Shown: one piece after another, positions 22,788 through 34,025 of the stretch
Layout of the letters: each line of letters opens with the position of its first letter
Numbering within the stretch: position 1 is the stretch's first letter
From: Saururus chinensis
Lineage: Eukaryota; Streptophyta; Magnoliopsida; Piperales; Saururaceae
DNA: 64,000 bases
Assembly (NCBI GenBank): GCA_035235625.1
Contig: CP141150.1
Span: forward strand, 6,262,001 to 6,326,000
Direction: 5' to 3'
Translations under genes and position numbers: made by a program
Notes under the pieces: model-generated
Database searches by the model: none
What the model was told of the DNA's origin: nothing
What the model saw: only the letters and a program-made list of their open reading frames with translations

Positions 22788-23456
22788 GTGGGATTTTATC
22801 TAAATGCGACACAAGAGATACGGAAATAATGGCATATGTACGACTATGTTGTTAAGGAGCTGTCCCAAGTTCTTAACAAATATTTTCCCGAGCTTGATGT
22901 TTCATGTGCTTCTATTTATGGCCAATTAATGGGAGGACATGAAGCCTTGACAATTTACTTGAAGAACACTGACAAGTACAAAGTATAAACTCTAGGTTCG
23001 ATCTTTTAGTCTGTTGATTCCCACAAGTTTTTGGCTTTTTACTTATTTACCTGCTAACCTGCTTGTAAGAACATATTAATTGAGTTTTTTATTCTGTTTG
23101 TTTTCAATAAGCATTATATGAAATTGGCCATAACGAAATAGATGCTGAAGTCCTGTGATTGCATGTCAATTTTGAATTCATTTTATAGTTCCTTTTTCTA
23201 CGTAGTCTAAATAAGATCTTACACTAATTTTGAACCCCGTGACTGTACTTGTGACCATTTATTTACAAAGCTTAAAGCTTGCATGTATAGTAAATGTTGC
23301 ACTGTATTCTGAAGTTGAAAAGCTTAATTAACTTCAATGTATTTGCAGGAGTACGATGCAACTTGTCTGGTTGCCATTTGCAGTAGAATCTCTGTTCCAA
23401 CTGTGATTGATCACGGTCTTGGCCACCTCTACTACCTTAGCCACCTTCATGAATAG
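22788..23456 (+). pseudogene. S-formylglutathione hydrolase (esterase D) relic
   Basis: A frame from 22788 reads VGFYLNATQE, then a TAA (22824-22826), then MYDYVVKELSQVLNKYFPEL, ASIYGQLMGGHEALTIYLKN and TDKYK to 22982. These match S-formylglutathione hydrolase, the cytosolic serine hydrolase that completes glutathione-dependent formaldehyde detoxification. The family's nucleophile motif GHSMGGHG here reads GQLMGGHE, so the catalytic serine is gone. After a GTATAA donor-like site, a piece at 23349-23456 following TTGCAG reads EYDATCLV and ends with TAG. The exons between and the 5' half are missing. It is clearly non-functional. Confidence 0.75.
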
Positions 23457-24890
23457 AAATTATATTTAAGCTCTTTAGAAGCATGTTGCATGAAACACTT
23501 TTAGAATTGCAGATTTTATTAGTTTTTGCTTTCTATCCGTTTATATACCTCTTTCTCTCTCTCTCAAATTTTGCTAAGTTTTGGTGCTTAGAAAGATGAG
23601 GATGGTATTAGCAATGTAAAAACTTGCTCTAACATGGCAAAACAAACAGACTGTTAATTTATCACATCCACTTATTCAGGTACAGAACATGAATCCATGT
23701 TCTTAAATTGACAAGAAGGTCCTCTTGCTGTCATGTTCGTTGAAAGTAGCTGTATTTTTTAGTGTTAATTCGTTTCTTTTTGCATATTAGGAGTATCATA
23801 TTTAGTTATTTAATACTATTTTTAAACCAACTGGGGAGTATCCCCAGGGAACCAATCAATGTCTACATCCATGAGTTCACAAAAGAAGAATCTTGTAAGA
23901 TCCTGACCCTTTTGCCGAAGTGAGGGAGGACTAGCGTTTTCCTTAACCAAGCCACTAAGCTAGAAGCGAATTAATATCGAATTGTGAACATGAATCACAT
24001 GTTTATCACTCCCCTCCATCGGACTTTAATAGTTCATTTTGGTTTTCTAATCCAAATTAGTGAAGTTAGGTGGTGTATCTATAGAAGTAGCACCACCTGA
24101 TTTTGCCCCTTTGCCAATTTTTAACATAGATGATTGTTGTTATACACCACATAGATAGATATGTGGTGAATAATGATCAGCCACAACAGTGATGAAAGAA
24201 ATGGTGAAGTCAGGCGGTATAGATAGCAATGTTCTCTTATATAGCTATACTGGGAAAATATTCAAATTATGCCCATCTTTAATTGTATTTTTGCTTTATC
24301 AAAGTCATATCTATGTTATACAGCCTGCCAATATATAACAACCTTCAATCTAAGATACCCTTCAAATACAATAAAATCGAGTATTAGTATTACCCCTTAG
24401 TTTTTATATAAGTATAATGATATTACACAAATTCCTCATGGTTGCTTGCTCCTTTTCTCACATGTTAGCAAGTCCTTGCTCCGCTGCCTTGTCCCTCATA
24501 CTATCAAGGTCTGCCATGTTCGGCCTTAGGCAACTTGTGCAGCTCTAACTCATGCCAAACATCCTCAATGCCATTGCACTGCATAATTAAGACAAATGAG
24601 TCCCCCTTTAGTGGACTGATTTGACTTAAAACAAGTCAACAACACCTGTATCATGCCAGTCTAAGATTGAATGGTTTTCTAATCCAAACAATTAATATGG
24701 GATGGAAGGAGTAGCAAGTAATTTTTAGTACATTCAAAGGGTATTACAACATATAAGTTTGTTACAGATGGGCATGCTAAAACAAATATGTTTATAATAA
24801 AATGGAAATAGAAAAAGAAGCAAATATGTTTTCTTTGGTATTGGGATTTAAATTTAGGTTGTTATTTTAAAACTAACTGCTACCAGCACT
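23457..24890. other. No gene recognised
   Basis: AT-rich DNA with no coding frame that I can support. Confidence 0.5.
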
Positions 24891-24964
24891 GGCCTATTAG
24901 CTCAGTTGGTTAGAGCGTCGTGCTAATAACGCGAAGGTCGCAGGTTCGAGACCTGCATGGGCCA
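24891..24964 (+). tRNA. tRNA-Ile (anticodon AAU)
   Basis: A 74-base cloverleaf. Acceptor GGCCTAT pairs with ATGGGCC (one G-U), followed by discriminator A. The A box TTAGCTCAGTTGG and B box GGTTCGAGACC are intact. The anticodon stem TCGTG/CGCGA encloses the loop CTAATAA with anticodon AAT, read as Ile (AUU). A T5 run right after the gene (24965-24969) is the RNA polymerase III terminator. There is no intron. Confidence 0.96.
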
Positions 24965-25594
24965 TTTTTAAGAATAGGGACGTTTTGTCGGTTTTCTTCT
25001 TCATTTTTTTCTCCATGCTGTCTGACATGCTACACTAAATGCTTTTTCTGTAAAAACAAATTATTTTTATTGTCCGCCTTCCTAACAACAATAATAACTC
25101 ACTTTTTTTGTCGTTTTGCGGAAATTAATTTGTCTAACACAGCTTTTTAGTGACTTGAACGGTTCCTTCGGCAATAGAATTGAAACAGTTCTTTTTTTTT
25201 TCAAGTAAAATGAATATTTGGTTTCCGCCTGCAATCTCTCACAACTAAGGAGAAAGTTTGGCATTTCCACTGGATTCAATGGAACATTTTTTTGCATTCC
25301 CTAATCAATCATCACATTAATCTTAAAAATAAAGGCTTGGACAAAAAATACAAACACCAAGTGAATAGAACATTCTTCAAGGACATCCGATCTGAATTCA
25401 TTTTCTTCTCTATGATTAGTCACAGAAATAACAAGAGTATGCAAGCAATGCTGCTCCAATCGTGAAGACAAGTATTGACATATTAATATCCATGTACAAC
25501 TGACAAGTGGAGAAAACTACATGTTAGCTTCCAAGCAGTATAAACTATCAACTTCTGCCAAGAAAAAATGGAGGTAGAGAAACTTGTATTCTGC

Positions 25595-28500
25595 TCAGGA
25601 TTCCATGTACTGAATAGGTGGTGGGCTTGTTTTAGTCTTCTCAGAGATTCCTGCAAGTTTGGTGAACATTATGTTTTGCTACATAATCAACCAAGTTATG
25701 CTATTCTAAAGCAACGTTAATCATTGGTTATGTATTGCAGCCCGATTGTTGGGCATGTCATCAAACACTGCAAGGCTTATTTTAATTTGAATAGCAAGGA
25801 GCAAGAAATTTTGTGTAAGAAAACAAACCATAGACTCCACGGATCTCTACTTCGCGCCATTCTTGGACTAGAGCGCAGCAACAACATAACAAATGAGACA
25901 AGAAATCATCACAGAAACCTCCCTGTCAGATTAAAGCGGTAAATAAGTGATTGGTCACAGGCATTAGCAAAGGTTGACTGACAAAGCTAATCGTTAAAGA
26001 AATTCAATGGTGCAAAAGCCAGTATAATCTCCTTCATTCAAACTAACCCACAGAAATTTTGTGGTAAGTTCAACCGGTCAACATACCACATCATTTTCTA
26101 CAATTGTTCTGGGAAATCACCAGTTCCGGTTATATGCCCCATATATCTTTGATTTTTTCCATTTAATCTTCAATTGTTCCTACAACATTCTGCAGATTTA
26201 TTTTGAACCCTTTTCCTATTTATTTTGATGGCACACCTTATCTCACACTTGATTTGTATACCTTCTATTCCAATTATGAATCAATAGTCTACCCTTTCCA
26301 CAGGAAAATTACGCAAGATAGGGAAAAACATAAAAAGTTCAACATTAAACAAAAAGATGAATCCCTCAACCTCGTCACTTAATTGAAGTTGTGTCCAGAA
26401 ATCAGAAATCATATGCACATACAGGTAAAAGCACAAAACTTTCTCAGAGAGAACAAGTGCCATCTAGGAAAGATGCATACAGATCACCCATTCCTACATG
26501 AAGAACAACCACCTAACATTCATCTGTGGTCCTGTGGAGGACTATGATGACTCTAAAATTGCATCATCCAGGAATACAGGAGTTGCTTTACTAATTACAG
26601 AAGAAGGATTTGAAAGAGTAAATCCATACGGACAACACAGTCAGAGATTGTTGGAGGATGAGTTACCATGATATTAAGCCTTTTGCGGAGCTTCCTTCTT
26701 ATGCAGCAAGTATAGTAACAGCAAGACAATATCAATGAATAATTTGAAAGAGTAAATTATAGCAACATTCATCTGTGGAGGACTATGATGACTCTAAAAT
26801 TGCATCATCCAGTATACAGGAGTTGCTTTACTAATTTCAGAAAAATAATTTGAAAGAGTGAATCTGTATACCACAGACAACACAGTCAGAGATTGTTGGA
26901 GGATGAGTTACCGTGATATTAAGCCTTTTGCGGAGCTTCCTTCTTATGCAGCAAGTATAGCAACAGCAAGACAATATCAATGAATATGCCATCAGTTCAT
27001 TGCACGCATCTCCTGGCGCTGATAAAATAAAGGGATAACAGTCACACACAAGATAATGCCACATCATATGAACAAATTGAGAGTCCTTTATATTTGAAAC
27101 ATTACACTTCTCAAAGTTTACTAGAAGTATTGATATACTTTCGTACTTCATCAAGTCACGATATTTTCCCCCTTTCTTACTAATGCTTTTCTTGGATCAC
27201 TAGCATCAAGCTTGCTTAATCACCAAGATGTTTAAGATTGGAGCACAAACAAAGAAAAATCCTTCATGAAAACAATACACTAACTCATTTAAAACAGTTT
27301 AACGCACAAATATTTTTCTTCATCACACTTCTTCATTCATCAAACATGGATTGCAAAAAATGTAGACTTACACATATGACTGTTAGTAGCAACCGTGGCA
27401 ACCTTTGAAAATGTCGTACATGGACAAAAGAAAGTCTTCAAGCCTGTACCAGTAATCAAAAGTAATATTCATTTTGCAAGAGATGAGAAAATACACCCAC
27501 ATTCTATTCTGCTTCGGAGAGTGAAAAAGAAGAATAACTTGTAAGACGACGTTGTTTTCCTTCCTTTTCCTTTTGTGTTATCTTTTTAACAAGTATGTTA
27601 GTTTGTCAGGGAGTAAACAAATAACAAACGGAATAGTTAACGATTGACACAGGCCAAAAAATCTTTATTAAATTCTACTACCCAAACATGATGCCTAAAA
27701 TACGTACAAAGAAACCAAGTTGGAAGCCGAAATAACATATGTAGGCTTTATCATGCAGAGACAAAAGAAGACTCATGGAGAAAGCTATCTTGCTTCCATT
27801 TCCAATACTTGTCATAGTTCCATAATAACTTGGTGAATATTACAAGCACATACATAAAGAGGGCTCCGAACAACAGTCCAGTAAATCTGAATGCCACTCT
27901 TCATGTTGATATCCTTTAGTAGATACAAAATCATGTTCTGATAGTGTCGTTGAGGCAATTCTGCACGAAAACAATAACATCATGTAATCATGTATATAAA
28001 AAATCCACCCTTCATATTTTTCAATGAAGACAAATGTGGGTCAACCTTGAATCTGTGTGAGTATCATTTTGTTTGCAAGCATAGCTTTTTGGAACTTTAT
28101 CTTGTTTCTCAATTGCTGCATCTGAGTTATGATGCTCAGATTTCTTTGATTTCCTGAGACTTGAGTTTTTTTCTGGCAGAGAACTCACGGCACTTTCAGT
28201 GACCCCAATCAAATGTTGAATAACCTCACACTGATTTGCATCCATATTAGCCTGTGATATTTGCAGTTCTTTTTTAAGTTTCTCATTTTCCGTTAGGAGA
28301 GCTTTATCAAAGGCCAAGTTTGGGTAGGAACAAGAAAGGGTTTTCTTCAGCATCATTGTGTCATTTTTTGAAGGATCGGGTCTTAAAATTACATCATGAA
28401 CCTTCATGTCCTCTTCATCCAAAGTGTATTCACGTTGGTCCTTCTCAATATCTTCCAATCTTTCCTGAAAAATATAATAAAAGCAATACATATATAAGCA

Positions 28501-30470
28501 AAATAATAGCACTCAAGGTCATAGGGATAACATAAGAAACCAGCCTCTTCATCTAATTTGAGTTTTTACATTACTAAACACAATTATTACTGTCAATGGC
28601 TGTCTAGCATTCGGAGTTCAAGTGACAGGATCCCTCTAGCTAGGCAAACAATTTGCTAGCCCTTTTAGCTCAACTCATGGCTCAAAAAAATTCAGCTCAT
28701 CAAGCCAAACTCAAGCTCAACTCTTGGCTCAAAAACATGAACTCAAAATTTTATATTGCGTATATTTTAGTACAGTAAACTACTTTATCATAAGTAGATA
28801 TTATTTCCAAGGCAGTAGAAAGTTTTTCTTCTATTGATTTCGAAAAATTCACAATATCGAAAGCATGCTTATATGATGCTATCACTTCTAATAAAAGACA
28901 AAAGTTATGACCTTTGTGAGAACATTTCAAATATTTGGAGAAAAGATTTTCTGCAGACTTGGATTATCAAAGACCTGCCTTGGAAATATTAAACCTTAAA
29001 AAAAACTTACTAAGTTGGTTAATAAGATTGTTACATCAGAGAAAATGCTTGATGAATGAAGGAGAAGTGTGGTGGTACCTCTATATAAGAATAAAAAGTG
29101 ATATTCAAAGTTGTAGTAATTAGGTATTGAGCTAATGAGTCAAATGATGGAACTTTGAGAGAGAATTACTACAAAAAGTGACTAGAATATTTGAAAACCA
29201 ATTTGGCTATATTATCAGCTTAGTTAGAAAGGGTTATGTGGAGTTTATTAAAGACAAATGAAGGTTCTATGGCTAGTGTAAGCACTATCGGTGGGGAGAT
29301 TCAAAAAATCCCAGAGTCTATAGGTTCACATCAAGGACTGGCTTTAAGCCCATATCTTTTTGCATTAATACTGGATTAATTAAGAAGTCATATTTAAGAA
29401 GTTCCTTGGTGCTTTGTTTTGGCCGATGATATCATATTAATAGATGCATCTAGAGAAGGAGTTAATAAGAAGTTAGTGTTATATAGGGAAGCCCTACAGT
29501 CTAAGGGCTTTAGGATAAGTAGAACTAAGATTGAATATATGAATACAGTTTTTTTATAATAACGTTGAAAATGGATGTTTTATTAGATTGGTTGAAGAAG
29601 AAATGGCAAAGCATGATGTATTTAGATTTTTGGTTTAATAATCGTTAAACATGGAGAAATAGGACTATGCTATCTCTTACGAGAGAGTTGGCACAAATAT
29701 TTGTTATAGTCGCCAAAAAATCCAGATGATTAATTTCCTAAAAAATGGAATCCAGAGTCATATAAGACTGAGGCTTAGGCCGACAATATGGTGGCGTGCC
29801 ACAATGAAGGCATAGGACCCATGCAATGTGGTGATGCAAACCAAAAGAGGGGAAGGGGTGAGCATATGTAGCATTACTCCACAAAACGCAAACTATTCTT
29901 GCCAAAAGAAATGACATGTGCATAACATAGAAACAAATTTTATCACCCATTGCAGACAACAAATTATAAGCAAGAAGAACAAGAATCACATGCAACATAG
30001 AACACAAAGGGTGAAGAAAAAGTCGTTGGGAAAAAAGCTACCAATTCAATCCATCTTACCCTGACTCGAGAATTATCTACGAGGCTAATCAGGGGAACAA
30101 TCTTCAAGTACCGGTCGATCTCAGTCTGCGCCTTCCTGAACTGGTAAACAATGTTCCACCCCATTGCCAAAAGATAGAGATAACTCCTATCCTGGCAACT
30201 GTTCACCAAAATGTACGACCTCCTCAGAGCATCCTCCAGCTGCTCTAGAGGCTCTCTCGTTTCTGGGTACTTCTTCAGCTCGGAGATCTTGAGCTGTTCC
30301 AGCAAGTTCCCAATCAGCTTCAGGTGCAGGGCGAATTGCCGGCAGTTCTTCTTGTGCATTCGGGCAGTGCTAGCTGCCTTCACAATTAGTCCAATGAGCC
30401 TCACGGCATCAAGTCCTCCGAGCTGGGCCACATTTGCAATCTCACCAAAGTGTTCCCAATTAGAACCCAT
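25595..30470 (-). CDS. MCA: MCA (MID1-complementing activity) mechanosensitive Ca2+ channel protein, 7 exons
   Basis: MCA proteins are plant plasma-membrane stretch-activated calcium-influx proteins. I joined seven exons with GT-AG introns and matching phases: 30060-30470, 28046-28464, 27854-27960, 27372-27443, 26912-27018, 25829-25922 and 25595-25650. The sum is 1266 bases, 421 residues, the length of Arabidopsis MCA1. The N-terminus MGSNWEHFGEIANVAQLGGL is followed by Asp21, the residue known to matter for MCA activity, in a short hydrophobic segment. Exon 2 gives an EF-hand-like/coiled-coil region (DQREYTLDEEDMKVHDVILR; TENEKLKKELQ). Exons 3-6 give the Cys-rich PLAC8 domain (EEWHSDLLDCCSEPSLC, AYSLILSCCCYTCCIRRKLR, DDFLSHLLCCCCALVQEW). 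It ends KTSPPPIQYMES. The gene looks intact. Confidence 0.95.
26515..26988. repeat. Tandem ~225-bp duplication including part of MCA exon 5
   Basis: 26515-26740 and 26763-26988 are near-identical direct copies about 248 bases apart. The right copy contains the 3' part of functional exon 5 (26912 onward) with its donor. The left copy, inside intron 5, holds the same exon end and GTAACTC donor. It lacks the exon's 5' part and acceptor and has changes (CCYYTCC, LNIM). It is thus a non-functional exon echo carrying a duplicate splice donor. Confidence 0.88.
28930..29560 (+). pseudogene. LINE (L1-like) reverse transcriptase relic in MCA intron 1
   Basis: Plus-strand fragments scattered over frames match the plant LINE reverse transcriptase: EGEVWWYLYIRIKSDIQSCS (vpiYKNKgDIQ-type), LMS..MKLWER, a GLHQGSALSPYLFAL-type stretch near 29332-29370, FADDI near 29425, and EGVN...REAL.SKGFR near 29456-29510. 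There are many stops and frameshifts. It is inserted antisense to MCA in its first intron (28465-30059). Confidence 0.75.
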
Positions 30471-31607
30471 AACTCTTCCTCCGGCTTCCTCTTTCTCAAT
30501 CGATCAATTAGCCCAAATTGATATAGATGGAGTGGAGGCCGATACTAGAAATCTAGTTTCAAAGCATCCTTGAGTACAATGGTCGACTGAAATTTGTTAC
30601 TTCAGCTAATCAACACCTTCTGCGTAACTGAAGCTGAATTGATGCATCTGAAAGCAAGAGTGTTCGCGAAACCTCTGGGAATGAGACTATGAAATCACAA
30701 GTTGATTTTGTTTTTGAAACAACTGCATGCCCAACTTCGACGTACGGAAATTTTAATTCTAGTACTTACCTGTACTTGAAGATTTTCAGCACAAATTCGA
30801 CTCTCCAAGCAAAACTGGGCATCAATGAATGGAGATTTTGAAGGAGAGAAGTCAAAAGAGATGTTATAGAAAAAAATTGGTAAGGATCAAATGCTACCCT
30901 GCACAAAGCTTCTGTCAAACGCCTCCTTTTTCTGCAAAAGAAAAGAAACATATTCCAGTGTTTGCTGCTTTGCAAAAATAAAGGTCAAAGATTACAAGTA
31001 AAAACCATTCAGTACATTCAAAGCCAAAGCAAAAAGGAAACAGAACCAACATATTATTCTTCAGAAAAATAAAGTTTTACTGCTGAACAAAAAAAGAATC
31101 AAATCATGAGCTCACAAAACAGAAACCAGGGGGAAGGCATGTAACCAAAAATAGCATTCAAACATAGAACAATTGAGAAGAAACGGTCCAATGTGTTGAG
31201 AGAAATTATAAAAACACTTCACTTTTACTAGTTACAGCCCGTAAAACAATAGAAATCAATCACAAACAAGAAACCCAAAAAATTTATTCAGAAAAAACGC
31301 AATTTTTTTACACTTATATACCAGAGTACAAGGCAAAGCAGGCGCAGAACAACGCTGAACCAAACTAGTATGAACACATTATCTGTTATAACGCATCCTT
31401 TTCACGAAATATTGGAGATGTGCATATATACACACTGAGCAATGGTAGAGGAACCCAGCCCAGAAAACAAACCAAATGATAGAGGAGAAGCTTTAAATTC
31501 TGTGACTCTCAGACATTGGCATCGCATTGCGGGCGAAAAGCTCTTTCCGAGATAAACTATTATCTTATTCGGGGAGAGAACGAAAACCCATTTGTTTACT
31601 CACGTTT

Positions 31608-31760
31608 CCAGTCTCAGCCGCTGTCGTCTTCCTTCCCGTGGCGTTGCATTTGCAGAGAACCAGAGAGAGACAGAGAGAAAAGAGCTCTTTCTACTCTCAG
31701 CTTCTCTCTGGCTCTTGGAGGCAAGTGGAGAAGACAACGAGGAGTCATTGAGACAAATGG
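31608..31760 (-). other. Possible 5' UTR exon of the MCA gene
   Basis: On the minus strand a CT- and GA-rich leader-like stretch ends at AAAC|GTGAGTAAAC, a strong donor (intron starting near 31607). The MCA ATG lies about 1.1 kb downstream. I infer a leader exon with a 5' UTR intron. There is no transcript evidence. Confidence 0.35.
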
Positions 31761-33692
31761 CCTTGTTTTGAGATTCTTATTACGTAACTAGCCCTGCATT
31801 CACTGCAGGACATGGCCCGCGTTCTCTTCCCCCACCATTGTTCACTGGCTTGCATGTTCTGTGAATTTTTATACCAAAAGAGGGGAAATGTTTGGTGAAT
31901 GTATTAATTTCGCTCTGTCCTCTGTCCATCCCGTATTAAGTATGGTATTTATCACTGATTTAAGTTTGATCTTGACGGCTCGATAGGTTGGAGAGCCCGT
32001 CCACCGGTGGATGGGGCTTGGGGCTTTTGGCATAATAGTTAGTAATATAATAAGTTTTTGTTGTCATATGAGACAAGTTGGTTGAAAGGCTGAACAGCTT
32101 TATCGTTTCAACTCACTGTTTCCCCCTTTATAGTATAAGATATTTTATCCGTTATATTAAAATAGCAGCTAAAGTAGTTATATAGGTATGGTTCATCCAA
32201 ACTTTGCCAAATAGCCTGAAATCACTTATAAAGATTCTCTAATACCATTTAAGGGGGAGGAAACATCTTAAGTATTTAAATATGTGCTACTTGGTCATGT
32301 GTCCTAATATAACCAATTATATGTGCACATTATTATTTATTTTTTACATAATATTATACATATATGTTGTGCAACGTTACAGACTTTTTATGCGATGTCT
32401 GCATATATGGTGTGCAACACTATAGCTAATTCTAACATGTATACACATTTAATATATAATACTTTTACACATATATATACCCTAGTAGGTGTCACAAATA
32501 ATCCGCTTTGCTACCTCGTAATAGTGTACTATATGCAGATATTTAAAAAGGGAGGGCAAGTTTTAAAAAAACTATTTACCTGTACTATAATCCTTTTGTT
32601 TTTAATTAATAACCTTATTTAATAAAAAATTTATTTTATATTAATAATTTTATTTTATTCAATTTAAGTGTTTTAATACTTTAAAAAATATATTTTATAC
32701 TTATTTTTCCTTATCTCTAATATGAGTTTTATTATTTAATAAAAAATATTATTTTTTAAATATAACTATTAATATAAAATAGTGAGAATATGTTGCACAA
32801 TTCTAAATGTACCTAGCGTACTTTCGGGTGCTTATTAACAAGCCGTATTACATGAACTCATACACTTAATCCGATAAAATGGATCTAAGATTAACTCAAG
32901 TTGAAGTTCTATAAAACCTAACACTACCTGACCTAAAATGTAACCCTATGAGTCACAAGCTCGAACATAGAATTAAGTCGGGCCAACACAACTAAAAATG
33001 TCTATTTCCTTGTCTTTTATTTTTGGTACAAATTTCCTTTTGAAACAAATGTGGCCACTGGTTCAACCAAATCAGGAGAAGAGTGTAAATTATTTAATGA
33101 ATCAAGGGTAATCCCGTCCTTGCATGCAATGCCGGCTACTACGCATGTGGGCCTACAGGAGTCAGGAGTTGACTGACAACAGAGTGATGATAATGCCAAG
33201 TTGTATTATGTATATTGCCCTCCGGTAAGTTCAAAGGGGCAGTCCGTAATGTTTTCCGGCTAAACTCTTCGGGATAGATGAAAATATGACCGGGTATTAT
33301 AAGGTACGGATGGGACACGTCATTATCCTACCTGGCACCGCCATTCTCGCGCGACAAACTTTCTTGGTTCACCCTTCTTCCCGGCTGCACATGGAAGATG
33401 AAATTCCTTCCCTACCCTTCCGACAGGCCTCTTTCCGCAGCTCAGCTAGTTGTATTCTATGAGGGCATATATGGCATTCCAATCGTTGACTAATTACTTC
33501 TTCTAAAGTCAATTTTAGGATAAAAATGGCCCACTAAGCCTGTTTAAAGTGTGTGCGGCTGATTAGTAATTATATTGCAAAATTATCCCAAAAAAAAGGA
33601 AGAACATTAGCTTATGGTAATTTTATTTAGTATGAAGGCTTCATACAATAAGATAGTTACAGTAGACATAACATCTCCCCATTAGTACTATA

Positions 33693-33871
33693 CTCCTCAA
33701 TCTTATATTAATAGTTAGGTGGTTTTATTGAAGGGGGAAACTCACTGGAAGGAAAAATAAGTTCATAATATTCTTTTTCAAGTACTTAACTATTTAAATT
33801 TAATAAAATAGATTCATTAATGTAGAATAATTTTTTTTCCAAATGAGATTATTAATTTAGGACGAAGAGAG
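33693..33871. mobile_element. Stowaway-like MITE, diverged copy
   Basis: Begins CTCCTCAATCTTATATTAAT and ends ATTAATTTAGGACGAAGAGAG, imperfect terminal inverted repeats flanked by TA on both sides. Internal text (GGTTTTATTGAAGGGGGAAA, TCTTTTTCAAGTACTTAACT) matches the better-preserved copy at 47112-47311. Confidence 0.75.
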
Positions 33872-33889
33872 TATTAATTAAGTTAGAAT

Positions 33890-34025
33890 ATATTCCTTGT
33901 GTCTCACATTAATAACCTCATTTAGTTTTTCTTTCAGAAAACTAAATAGAACTTAATTCATTTTAAAAAACTAAATAGAAGCTATTAATATAGGACTTAG
34001 AAATAGCATAATTTGAGGGAGTACT
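33890..34025. mobile_element. Short MITE-like inverted repeat
   Basis: TTGTGTCTCACATTAATAAC...AAGCTATTAATATAGGACTT, with the A/T-rich AAAACTAAATAGA core duplicated. It is related in style to the 44921-44983 element. Ends are not sharp. Confidence 0.4.

Noticed and set aside
25595-28020. Idea that the MCA gene had lost exons 3, 6 and 7
   Set aside because: All were found on closer reading (27854-27960, 25829-25922, 25595-25650) with matching phases and a total of 421 residues.
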